Source: an uncultured Candidatus Woesearchaeota archaeon
Lineage (GTDB): Archaea; Nanobdellota; Nanobdellia; Woesearchaeales; 21-14-0-10-32-9
Reading direction: 5' to 3'
NCBI GenBank assembly: GCA_903891505.1
Contig: CAITEO010000006.1
Span: forward strand, 1 to 7,727
Length of the DNA: 7,727 nucleotides
Part shown: positions 1 to 4,600 of the stretch, one piece after another
Layout of the letters: every line of letters starts with the position of its first letter
Position numbering within the stretch: the stretch's first letter is position 1
Notes under the pieces: generated by a model
What the model was told of the DNA's origin: nothing
Seen by the model: the letters and a program-made list of their open reading frames with translations, nothing else
Databases searched by the model: none
Position numbers and translations under genes: made by a program

Positions 1-4
1 CGCG

Positions 5-68
5 TAGGCCCTCTGAAATGGCAGAAATCAAAACGTGTGCGACTTGCAGGCTCTAGATAGGCCCTCTG
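5..68. repeat. 11-base direct repeat, spacing 53
   Basis: TAGGCCCTCTG occurs at 5-15 and again at 58-68. The bases between the copies do not repeat, so this is either a pair of protein or RNA sites or the end of a longer array lying outside the window. Two copies are too few to call an array. Confidence 0.5.
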
Positions 69-97
69 TCGACGATGACATAGGTTTTAGAGAAATA

Positions 98-106
98 TTT
101 TTATAG
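98..106 (+). promoter_or_regulatory. TATA box of the isochorismatase-family gene
   Basis: TTTTTATAG is centred about 27 bases before the ATG at 129. Archaeal transcription starts about 25 bases after the TATA box, so the mRNA would begin at or within a few bases of the start codon (leaderless). No ribosome binding site is seen before the ATG, which agrees. Confidence 0.6.
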
Positions 107-128
107 TGTTTGATTTGAGTGTCTAGTT

Positions 129-698
129 ATGGTTAAAGCGTTACTTGTTATTGATATGCAAAAAGAAGGAGTTTATCATGCATATGGTAAAGAAGGTAAG
201 ATGTATAGGAGAAGGGAAGTTATAGATAATATTAGATTTCTTATTAGAAAGTTTAACAAAGATAAGCAGTTGGTTATTCAGATTAAGGTTTGGATTACTG
301 ATCCTAAATTGACATCTATGACTAAGACGTCTCCTGGTGAGGGTCTTGCTAATGCAGAAGGTTCTGAGATTATTGATGAATTAAAAGATGAGCTGTATGA
401 TTATGTTGTTAAGAAGACTAATTATACTGGTTTTTATAAGACTAATTTGGATTCAATTTTAAAAAAGAATAAAGTGAAAGAAGTTTATTTGACCGGAATA
501 AATACAGGATTTTGTGTGTTCTGTACCGGACTAGATGCATTTTATAGAGGGTATGATGTGTTTTTGGTTGAGGATGCATCGTCCACTGTTGCAGGCAAGG
601 CGTTCCATAACAAAGATGTTAAGCAGTTTACTTGGTTTTGTGGAAATAATGTTGTCAAGACAAGCGACTTGCTAAAAAAAGCAAACAAAAAGTCATAG
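129..698 (+). CDS. Isochorismatase-family cysteine hydrolase
   Basis: The 189-residue protein matches the isochorismatase-like hydrolase family across its length. It has the N-terminal strand with the catalytic aspartate (LLVIDMQ, D9), the lysine segment (KKTNYTGF, K96) and the nucleophile segment (TGFCVFCTGLDAF, C129) followed by GYDVFLVEDA. D9, K96 and C129 form the expected Asp-Lys-Cys triad. The metal-binding DxH motif of nicotinamidases is absent: the equivalent segment reads VWITDPK. PncA activity is therefore unlikely, and the substrate is unknown (a small amide or ester in the cytosol). The start is set by the TATA box 27 bases upstream. The gene converges on the GNAT gene and their ends overlap by 6 bases. 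Codons are rich in G and T at third positions, unlike the genes right of about 1.7 kb. Confidence 0.88.
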   Translation: MVKALLVIDMQKEGVYHAYGKEGKMYRRREVIDNIRFLIRKFNKDKQLVIQIKVWITDPKLTSMTKTSPGEGLANAEGSEIIDELKDELYDYVVKKTNYTGFYKTNLDSILKKNKVKEVYLTGINTGFCVFCTGLDAFYRGYDVFLVEDASSTVAGKAFHNKDVKQFTWFCGNNVVKTSDLLKKANKKS

Positions 699-1181
699 TT
701 TCTTTATCATCTCGACAGATTCTTCTTTGAATCCTTTTCTTATCCAGAATGAATGACCTAGTTCATTTTTTAAGAAAACACTTAATCTAATGTAAGTTAT
801 GTTTTTGTTTTTGAATAATTTAATGGCATATTCATATAGTTGTTTGCCTATTTTTTGATTTCTAAATTTTTTATCAACAACTACTGCTTCTATCCAACCA
901 AATTTTTTTATCTTGAATAAGTGTAGTGGTTCATTATCTTTTATCATTAGTTCCATATATCCTAATATTTTATTGTCTTTTTCAGCCACGAAAGTAAAAA
1001 AATCCTTTGGAGGCTTTTCAAGTCCCTTTTGCCAAGATTTAATGCTAGCTTTTGATAAATTTAATTTTTCAAGTTTAAGTAATGGAGAATCGCCTTCAAG
1101 ATGTTTTAGAAATTCATTACCTAATTCACAAAGTCTTTTCGCATCTTCTGGTTTAGCTTCTCTAATTATTATTTTATGCAT
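693..1181 (-). CDS. GNAT-family N-acetyltransferase
   Basis: The 162-residue protein has the GNAT order. It begins with an N-terminal strand (IIIREAKPEDA), followed by a middle strand pair (FFTFVAEKDNKILGYMEL). Motif A is EAVVVDKKFRNQKIGKQL (about 99-115), whose RNQKIG loop corresponds to the acetyl-CoA pyrophosphate-binding Q/RxxGxG/A. Motif B is SVFLKNELGHSFWIRKGF (about 134-151). Length is normal for a single-domain GNAT. It should transfer an acetyl group from acetyl-CoA to an amine, but the substrate (protein N-terminus, antibiotic or metabolite) cannot be told from sequence. It is transcribed alone, convergent with the isochorismatase-family gene, and its stop lies inside that gene's last codons. 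A TATA box at 1201-1210 supports the chosen ATG. Confidence 0.88.
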   Translation of the reverse strand: MHKIIIREAKPEDAKRLCELGNEFLKHLEGDSPLLKLEKLNLSKASIKSWQKGLEKPPKDFFTFVAEKDNKILGYMELMIKDNEPLHLFKIKKFGWIEAVVVDKKFRNQKIGKQLYEYAIKLFKNKNITYIRLSVFLKNELGHSFWIRKGFKEESVEMIKKL

Positions 1182-1200
1182 AAGATTATCTAATAGGTAT

Positions 1201-1210
1201 TTTATATAAA
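1201..1210 (-). promoter_or_regulatory. TATA box of the GNAT gene
   Basis: On the minus strand this reads TTTATATAAA, a near-consensus archaeal TATA box, centred about 24 bases before the ATG at 1181. The spacing predicts a leaderless mRNA. Confidence 0.6.
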
Positions 1211-1253
1211 TATATCTATCTAATTTACTTTTTCAAATCAGTTTTCATATGTT

Positions 1254-2498
1254 TTAATATCTCTCTGCGAATTTTTGTAGGAACATTTGTTCTAGTTTTT
1301 GTATTCTTTCGTCTGTTTCTCTTTTTTGGTTTTCTAGTTGTTCTTGTAGGATTTGTGTTTTGTGTTGTTCTTTTTGTAGTGCTTGTTGTATTTCGGTTTT
1401 TGTGGTGTCTGTTAGCATGTCGTTTTCTGTGATGTTGTCTTTCATTCCAATGAATTCGCTGTAGTAGTGGATCATTTCGCCCTTCTTCCATCCGTAACGA
1501 TATTTCATTTGATTCTCTGATTTGTAGATAGGGAGATAATGGCAACAGCTGTTGTGTCGGAAGTCGTACATTGTGATTCCACCTCGTATGAGAACTTTGC
1601 TGTATTTTTGTTTGTGCACTCGACCAACTTTTAAGATTGTGTGACCTATTCTCGCTATAATTCGAGTTGTGTGGACGTATGATTTGTTGAACAGAAAATC
1701 GTCTTGTTTAAGATTGAATTTTTCTATAAACTTCTTGATGTAATCAGAGCAGAGCATAAGCTTAATTTTCCTCCCGAAAGTCTTGGAAGTCTCCTCCCTA
1801 ACAGTCAAAAACAATAGATTCGTATCTGACACTTCAGAGAAATCTTTAACCCTAACATTCATGAGTTCCGTGGGTGCACGTATTCCGCTGTCAAACAAAA
1901 AGTAAACAAGCGTTTTGTAGTAGAAATCAGGTGCAACATCTGCCATTGCCTCAACGTCTTTTAGGGTGAAGTAGTACCATTTTGGCTTGGCTTCTGTTCT
2001 TGAATCTAAACTTTCAACAATATTGGAAAGTGCAGGATGTTTTTCTTTTTGAGTTTTCAACACCCAGTGCCAGAATGCAATAAACTTCTTGGCTGAACTT
2101 CCAACATCTATGAATGGTTTGCCGTTGTATGTTAGGATTGTACCGTTACGCATCGAATTAAAAATGAATAAAATATCATCTTCAGTTAAATCGAGTAGTT
2201 TTTTCTTTGTGTGGGTTTCAGCGATTTCAATAAACTTTCTTAATCTAAGCCGAAGATTACACAGATGAATAAAACTTCTCTGGCCACGCTTCGTTCCACG
2301 AGCCAGATTTTTGCCCACAAATAGGTCGAGAACATACTGCGTTAAAAGCCTGCTAGCGTCAGCAGATATCCCCTGAAATGCAAGAAAATCCGGGTTTTCA
2401 GGGTAATTTATGGCCTTAAGCCACTTCTCATGTTGTCCCCTGTGATCATATGGATCGACTTCTCGCTCACCTTTGTTATTCACGGTAATTGTTTGCAT
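1254..2498 (-). CDS. Tyrosine recombinase (phage-integrase family) with C-terminal coiled coil
   Basis: The 414-residue protein has an N-terminal helical core-binding region (about 45-160) and a catalytic domain (about 170-350). Box I is SGIRAPTELMNVRVKDF with R207. A beta-hairpin lysine (K239 or K244) follows in TSKTFGRKIKL. Box II is TMYDFRHNSCCHY, so the usual HxxR is YxxR (Y311, R314). The later segment RYGWKKGEMIHYYSEF gives W337 and the nucleophile Y346 (or Y345). YxxR is known to me from pNOB8-type archaeal integrases. Residues 364-410 form a Gln/Glu/Lys-rich coiled coil after the catalytic tyrosine, probably for oligomerisation. The gene looks intact and lies on the same strand just after the 3' end of tRNA-Glu, the usual place for a tRNA-targeting integrase. 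Its 5' half is less AT-rich than its neighbours. It could instead be a resident XerA-like recombinase. Confidence 0.9.
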   Translation of the reverse strand: MQTITVNNKGEREVDPYDHRGQHEKWLKAINYPENPDFLAFQGISADASRLLTQYVLDLFVGKNLARGTKRGQRSFIHLCNLRLRLRKFIEIAETHTKKKLLDLTEDDILFIFNSMRNGTILTYNGKPFIDVGSSAKKFIAFWHWVLKTQKEKHPALSNIVESLDSRTEAKPKWYYFTLKDVEAMADVAPDFYYKTLVYFLFDSGIRAPTELMNVRVKDFSEVSDTNLLFLTVREETSKTFGRKIKLMLCSDYIKKFIEKFNLKQDDFLFNKSYVHTTRIIARIGHTILKVGRVHKQKYSKVLIRGGITMYDFRHNSCCHYLPIYKSENQMKYRYGWKKGEMIHYYSEFIGMKDNITENDMLTDTTKTEIQQALQKEQHKTQILQEQLENQKRETDERIQKLEQMFLQKFAERY

Positions 2499-2524
2499 GT
2501 CATAAGATTAGATGTCTCCCATGA

Positions 2525-2533
2525 TTTATAAAA
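2525..2533 (-). promoter_or_regulatory. TATA box of the recombinase gene
   Basis: The minus strand reads TTTTATAAA here, centred about 31 bases before the ATG at 2498. No ribosome binding site is visible between it and the start, which suggests a very short or absent leader. Confidence 0.5.
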
Positions 2534-2576
2534 TGAGTCATGAAAACGTATAACAATCGAGAATAAAATGTAAAAA

Positions 2577-2632
2577 GACAAGTCACAGGGACGTGACACA
2601 TCGATGCCGATGTCCCTGCAAAATGACCTGTC
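2577..2632. repeat. Large imperfect palindrome between tRNA-Glu and the recombinase
   Basis: The outer arms 2577-2585 (GACAAGTCA) and 2624-2632 (TGACCTGTC) pair in 8 of 9 positions. Directly inside, 2586-2592 (CAGGGAC) and 2612-2618 (GTCCCTG) pair in all 7. A 5-base bulge (2619-2623) separates the arms on one side, and a small ATCG/CGAT stem sits at the tip. A second overlapping pair, GTCAC at 2582-2586 and GTGAC at 2593-2597, is also possible. The element lies 8 bases beyond the tRNA-Glu 3' end and about 43 bases upstream of the recombinase TATA box. It may be a recombinase or regulator binding region, an arm of an attachment site, or a structured RNA downstream of tRNA-Glu. Confidence 0.65.
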
Positions 2633-2640
2633 TCACTGCC

Positions 2641-2744
2641 TGCTCCCGCCGGGATTCGAACCCGGGTCGTCGCCTTACCTTGACAACAATTTTTCTTGTT
2701 GCCTCGAAAGGGCGACATGATTGGCCGGACTACACTACAGGAGC
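2641..2744 (-). tRNA. tRNA-Glu(UUC), intron-containing
   Basis: The acceptor stem GCTCCTG pairs with CGGGAGC, and the discriminator is A73. The D-arm contains the GTAGTCCGGCCAATCAT pattern typical of archaeal tRNA-Glu. The anticodon stem is TCGCC/GGCGA with loop CTTTCGA (anticodon TTC), and the T-arm is CCGGG-TTCGAAT-CCCGG. Removing a 29-base intron at 2676-2704 gives a 75-base mature tRNA. CCA is not encoded. A possible TATA-like sequence lies at about 2764-2771 on the minus strand. The 3' end faces the recombinase gene, so this is the natural candidate for that enzyme's target. No second copy of the tRNA 3' half is in the window. Confidence 0.95.
2676..2704 (-). other. Canonical tRNA-Glu intron at 37/38 (29 bases)
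   Basis: The intron forms a textbook bulge-helix-bulge. Exon bases 32-35 (CTTT) pair with intron AAGG. Bulges CGA and TAA hold the two splice points (CG|A and TA|A). The inner stem GGCAACAA/TTGTTGTC pairs over 8 positions with one G-T and closes on a GAAAAA loop. The tRNA splicing endonuclease should cut both bulges. Confidence 0.9.
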
Positions 2745-2802
2745 ATTCCTGAAAAAAAGTCAAAATTTATTTCGTATTTCTTTACAATTATATTTTTCTT
2801 TC

Positions 2803-2808
2803 AAAAAA
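2803..2808 (-). terminator. Oligo-T stretch after tRNA-Ile
   Basis: On the minus strand a run of six T lies 7 bases beyond the tRNA-Ile 3' end, as expected for archaeal factor-independent termination on T-runs. There is no hairpin. Confidence 0.45.
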
Positions 2809-2814
2809 TATAAG

Positions 2815-2919
2815 TGAGCCCAGGGAGATTTGAACTCCCGACCACCGGCTCTCTTCGAGCCGTTTCTATGAAACGAGGTCATATAAGACCGGCGCTCCAC
2901 CAGGCTAAGCTATGGGCTC
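2815..2919 (-). tRNA. tRNA-Ile(UAU), intron-containing
   Basis: Acceptor GAGCCCA/TGGGCTC is fully paired, with A73. The D-arm is GCTT-AGCCTGGTG-GAGC, and the anticodon stem CCGGT/GCCGG pairs in 5 positions, with a T-G at 31-39. The variable loop is TGGTC, and the T-arm is GGGAG-TTCAAAT-CTCCC. The loop reads C32 T33 TAT A37, then A38 after the intron, so the anticodon is TAT (positions 2885-2883), which reads AUA isoleucine. The anticodon lies wholly in exon 1, so uncertainty in the splice point does not change it. The body (D-loop and TGGTC variable loop) resembles archaeal tRNA-Ile. Removing 31 bases leaves 74. CCA is not encoded. A Tyr-type reading by shifting one base fails because the anticodon stem would no longer pair. 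Confidence 0.9.
2851..2881 (-). other. tRNA-Ile intron at 37/38 (31 bases), relaxed bulge-helix-bulge
   Basis: Bulges TAT and AGA flank a helix in which exon C32-T33-T34 pair with intron AAG. The fourth position is an A-G mismatch. The inner stem is GACCT-CGTTTC/GAAACG-GGCTC-like, with six perfect pairs around an ATA loop plus one C-C mismatch nearer the bulge. The exact cut sites are inferred from the mature tRNA fold. Confidence 0.8.
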
Positions 2920-2983
2920 AATTAATATTATTCCGGAACGACTGGAGGCTAAGCGAGCAATGCGAGCGCACGCCACCTTCGGT

Positions 2984-3006
2984 GCATTCGGACGATAACC
3001 GAATGC
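2984..3006. repeat. Perfect 8-base inverted repeat overlapping the tRNA-Gly 3' end
   Basis: GCATTCGG (2984-2991) and CCGAATGC (2999-3006) are exact complements around a 7-base centre. The right arm covers the last three bases of tRNA-Gly (3004-3006). The spacer from here to tRNA-Ile (2920-3003) is GC-rich for this genome. It also has a CACC-GAA-GGTG hairpin at about 2974-2984 and two GCGAGC copies at 2953-2958 and 2962-2967. Possible roles are 3'-end processing, termination or a recombination site. Confidence 0.6.
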
Positions 3007-3075
3007 GAAAGGCGGGATTCGAACCCGCGTCTCAGCCTTGGCAAGGCCAAATACTAACCACTATACTACTCTCGC
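3004..3075 (-). tRNA. tRNA-Gly(GCC)
   Basis: The 72-base gene has acceptor GCGAGAG/CTTTCGC with one G-T and A73. Its D-arm is GTAT-AGTGGTTA-GTAT. The anticodon stem is TGGCC/GGCTG with loop TTGCCAA, so the anticodon is GCC (Gly, codons GGC and GGU). The T-arm is GCGGG-TTCGAAT-CCCGC. There is no intron and no encoded CCA. A TATA-like CTTTTAAAAG lies at 3107-3116, 32 to 41 bases upstream. Its 3' end overlaps one arm of a palindrome. It is followed by tRNA-Ile after 84 bases and could be co-transcribed with it. Confidence 0.95.
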
Positions 3076-3150
3076 ACCTTTTGTTTAATAAAGAATACAC
3101 GACCCTCTTTTAAAAGTTTCGCTAATTTAAGTTAAAGAAAACACTAGTAA

Positions 3151-3169
3151 TATTTATATTCTCAGGAGG
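3151..3169 (+). promoter_or_regulatory. TATA box and Shine-Dalgarno-like sequence before the DUF192 gene
   Basis: TATTTATATT (3151-3160) is followed by AGGAGG (3164-3169). The two signals disagree on the start. The TATA box puts transcription start near 3181, which suits a leaderless ATG at 3184. The AGGAGG lies only 2 bases before the ATG at 3172 and 14 before the one at 3184. Confidence 0.5.
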
Positions 3170-3171
3170 AA

Positions 3172-3684
3172 ATGTACATAAGAATGAGTACTAAAAAGCT
3201 TAACAAAATAGACATCCAAAAAAACAAACGTCGAAGACTAAAAGTATTACGATTGTGGATTTTCCTAAGTGCATTATTCTTAATTCTCATAATTATTTTA
3301 GTTGTGCTCATACATCCTAAACCTGAAAACGAGGTTTGCTTCAAATACAAATGTTTCAAAGTAGAAACAGTAAGCACACCTGAAACACGAGAGAAAGGAC
3401 TTATGTTTAGAACACAACTTGACGAAAACAGAGGAATGCTTTTTGTGTTTGAGAAAGAGAATGTTTATCCATTCTGGATGAAAAACACCCTTCTTCCACT
3501 AGACATGATATGGATTAACAGCTCGAAGCAGATTAGCTACATCTATGCTAATGCAACTTCCTGCGAAGAAGTAGAATGTCCTCCAATCTATCCAAATTCT
3601 ACTGCAACTTATGTTCTTGAAATAAACGCAGGTCTTACAGAGTTTTATAGCATAAATATTGGCGACAACGTAGAAATAAAATAA
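3172..3684 (+). CDS. Membrane-anchored DUF192 (UPF0127) protein
   Basis: The 170-residue protein has a basic N-terminus (KNKRRR), one transmembrane helix (about 28-47) and a DUF192 domain (about 58-168). The domain signature is clear: REKGLMFRTQLDENRGMLF, then PFWMKNTLLPLDMIWI, and near the end YVLEINAGLTEF. Positive charges before the helix predict that the domain lies outside the cell. The function of DUF192 is not established. Four cysteines occur as two Cx4C pairs (C56/C61 and C131/C136) and could form disulfides outside. N-x-S/T sequons at N116, N127 and N142 are compatible with surface glycosylation. The gene is monocistronic and ends in a T-run shared with the convergent nitroreductase. 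ATG 3184 (166 residues) is a plausible alternative start. Confidence 0.85.
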   Translation: MYIRMSTKKLNKIDIQKNKRRRLKVLRLWIFLSALFLILIIILVVLIHPKPENEVCFKYKCFKVETVSTPETREKGLMFRTQLDENRGMLFVFEKENVYPFWMKNTLLPLDMIWINSSKQISYIYANATSCEEVECPPIYPNSTATYVLEINAGLTEFYSINIGDNVEIK

Positions 3685-3701
3685 ATAACATTAAAAAACA
3701 A

Positions 3702-3709
3702 TTTTTTTT
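3702..3709 (+). terminator. Oligo-T terminator of the DUF192 gene
   Basis: A run of eight T lies 18 bases beyond the stop codon. A run of six A at 3693-3698 supplies T on the opposite strand, so the short gap to the convergent nitroreductase gene probably terminates both. Confidence 0.6.
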
Positions 3710-3735
3710 AGAATAATTATTTTTAAGAAAGTTCT

Positions 3736-4245
3736 TTACCACTTATCTTTATGCACTTTTTCTTTCTTATATCTATCTACTTTGCTTGATTTCTGCAGAG
3801 GATAACCAATAGGAATTAATGCAAATGGAATTATTTTCTCAGGAATACCAAGTAATTTAGAGAATCCGTTCATCTTAGCATCTCTCGGGTATACTCCGCA
3901 CCACACAGCACCTAGTCCTAAAGCGTGCGCAGAAAGTAAAATATTTTGTGTTGCCGCCGAGCAATCTTGCTCCCACATCCCTTCATGTCTTAGTGAAGTT
4001 GTATCTGCGCATACAAGTATTGCTAGATGTACATCTTTGCACATTTGTGCATACTCATGAAACTCTGTAATCTTACCAAGAACAACTCTATCCTTAATAA
4101 CAATAAACTGCCAAGGTTGCTGATTTCCTGCAGAGGGCGCAGTCATTGCTGCGTTAAGAATTTGTTTTATCAAATCATCAGGGACGTCCTTGTCCTCGTA
4201 TTTTCTTATACTTCTTCTTGTATGTATACAATCAAGTGCATCCAT
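3736..4245 (-). CDS. Nitroreductase-family FMN-dependent oxidoreductase
   Basis: The 169-residue protein is a typical short nitroreductase. It has the N-terminal FMN phosphate-binding TRRSIRKY (R10, R11, S12, R14), APSAGNQQPWQF (36-47), the QDCSAATQNILLSAHALGLG helix region (93-112) and GAVWCGVYP (112-120). It ends with the LIPIGYP strand and a basic tail. The family binds FMN as a dimer and uses NAD(P)H to reduce nitroaromatics, quinones or flavins, so the natural substrate here cannot be named. The start has no Shine-Dalgarno sequence. A 12-base tandem repeat lies just upstream and may overlap the promoter. The gene follows tRNA-Leu on the same strand after a structured 182-base spacer and converges on the DUF192 gene. 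Confidence 0.92.
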   Translation of the reverse strand: MDALDCIHTRRSIRKYEDKDVPDDLIKQILNAAMTAPSAGNQQPWQFIVIKDRVVLGKITEFHEYAQMCKDVHLAILVCADTTSLRHEGMWEQDCSAATQNILLSAHALGLGAVWCGVYPRDAKMNGFSKLLGIPEKIIPFALIPIGYPLQKSSKVDRYKKEKVHKDKW

Positions 4246-4256
4246 GATATTCCCTT

Positions 4257-4279
4257 TTTCTTGTAATATTTCTTGTAAT
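4257..4279 (-). repeat. Two tandem 12-base repeats in the nitroreductase promoter region
   Basis: On the minus strand ATTACAAGAAA occurs twice with a period of 12, ending about 11 bases before the start codon. The distal copy overlaps the most likely TATA-like segment. It could be an operator bound by a transcription factor, but two short AT-rich copies can also arise by slippage. Confidence 0.4.
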
Positions 4280-4320
4280 AAACTTCATATCTACTCAAAC
4301 TCATTCCGAAGGAACTATTC

Positions 4321-4339
4321 GGACGACCTTGCGTCGTCC
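4321..4339 (-). other. Seven-base-pair hairpin in the tRNA-Leu to nitroreductase spacer
   Basis: GGACGAC (4321-4327) and GTCGTCC (4333-4339) pair perfectly around a 5-base loop. It sits in the 182-base spacer 4246-4427, which also contains smaller stems (TTCC-GAA-GGAA at about 4303-4313 and GGCA-AA-TGCC at about 4377-4386). The rest of the spacer holds nothing I recognise. A small structured RNA or leader is possible. Confidence 0.4.
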
Positions 4340-4405
4340 TTGCTGTTTTTGGTGCAGCTTTTTTTAAAAGATGCGCGGCAAATGCCACTTGTTTTTTAGT
4401 GCAGG

Positions 4406-4426
4406 TTTTTTGCGTGAGCAAAAAAA
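4406..4426 (-). terminator. Hairpin and T-run after tRNA-Leu
   Basis: On the minus strand a run of seven T starts 1 base after the tRNA-Leu discriminator. TTTTTTGC and GCAAAAAA then form a perfect 8-pair stem around a 4-base loop. The T-run alone would be enough for archaeal termination, and the stem may help. Confidence 0.55.
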
Positions 4427-4427
4427 G

Positions 4428-4513
4428 TGCGGGGGAAGGGATTTGAACCCTTGAACACACTAAGTGACAGGATCTTAAGTCCTGCGCATTTGACCAGGCT
4501 TTGCTACCCCCGC
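4428..4513 (-). tRNA. tRNA-Leu(UAA)
   Basis: The 86-base class II tRNA has acceptor GCGGGGG/CCCCCGC with A73. The D-arm begins GCAAAGCCTGGTCAAATGC. The anticodon stem is CAGGA/TCCTG with loop CTTAAGA (anticodon TAA). A long variable arm contains CACTTAGTGTG, and the T-arm is AAGGG-TTCAAAT-CCCTT. There is no intron and no encoded CCA. A good TATA box, TCTTTATATA on the minus strand at 4541-4550, lies about 32 bases upstream. Confidence 0.96.
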
Positions 4514-4540
4514 AAAATATAATCTAAGAACAATAAGCAG

Positions 4541-4550
4541 TATATAAAGA
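4541..4550 (-). promoter_or_regulatory. TATA box of tRNA-Leu
   Basis: The minus strand reads TCTTTATATA, centred about 32 bases before the first base of the mature tRNA. That allows for a short 5' leader removed by RNase P. Confidence 0.55.
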
Positions 4551-4600
4551 TTTATTTTTGACTATACTGTTTTGATTTAATTTCAAATCTCATGTATTCT

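Larger units (their letters stand above)
1..128. other. Unresolved left edge, GC-rich, with possible end of an upstream gene
   Basis: I cannot assign a gene here. Bases 1-60 are open in plus frame 1 and end at a TAG at 58-60, giving a short basic tail (RVGPLKWQKSKRVRLAGSR) that could be the C-terminus of a gene cut by the window edge. A 12-codon plus-strand ORF from 18 with a CxxC pair and a 17-codon minus-strand ORF from 83 also exist, and both are too short to support. Bases 1-90 are visibly richer in GC than what follows, and 5-15 is repeated exactly at 58-68. A structured RNA end is an alternative reading. Confidence 0.25.

Noticed and set aside
5..68. CRISPR array at the left edge
   Set aside because: There are only two 11-base copies and no longer repeat, and neither a leader nor cas genes are seen.
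1..90. C/D-box guide RNA
   Set aside because: A CTGA is present at 13-16, but no RUGAUGA C box is found at a suitable distance on either strand.
129..698. Nicotinamidase (pncA) call for the hydrolase
   Set aside because: The metal-binding DxH motif expected after the second strand is missing, although the Asp-Lys-Cys triad is present.
1225..1545. 106-codon minus-strand ORF rich in Arg, Thr and Asn
   Set aside because: It lies in another frame of the recombinase C-terminal coding region. Its odd composition comes from the C- and A-rich coding strand there.
2647..3031. Shared GGGATTCGAACCCG near 2650 and 3014 as a direct repeat or att pair
   Set aside because: Both copies are the T-arms of tRNA-Glu and tRNA-Gly, where this sequence is conserved for tRNA reasons.
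2500..3113. ORFs of 74 to 99 codons on both strands between the recombinase and the DUF192 gene
   Set aside because: They run through tRNA-Glu, tRNA-Ile and tRNA-Gly, and their protein sequences are translations of conserved tRNA arms.
4206..4460. 84-codon minus-strand ORF, or its 32-codon internal version, before the nitroreductase gene
   Set aside because: It starts inside tRNA-Leu and ends inside the nitroreductase gene. The YYKK-type repeat in it is only the 12-base tandem DNA repeat, and no family resemblance is seen.
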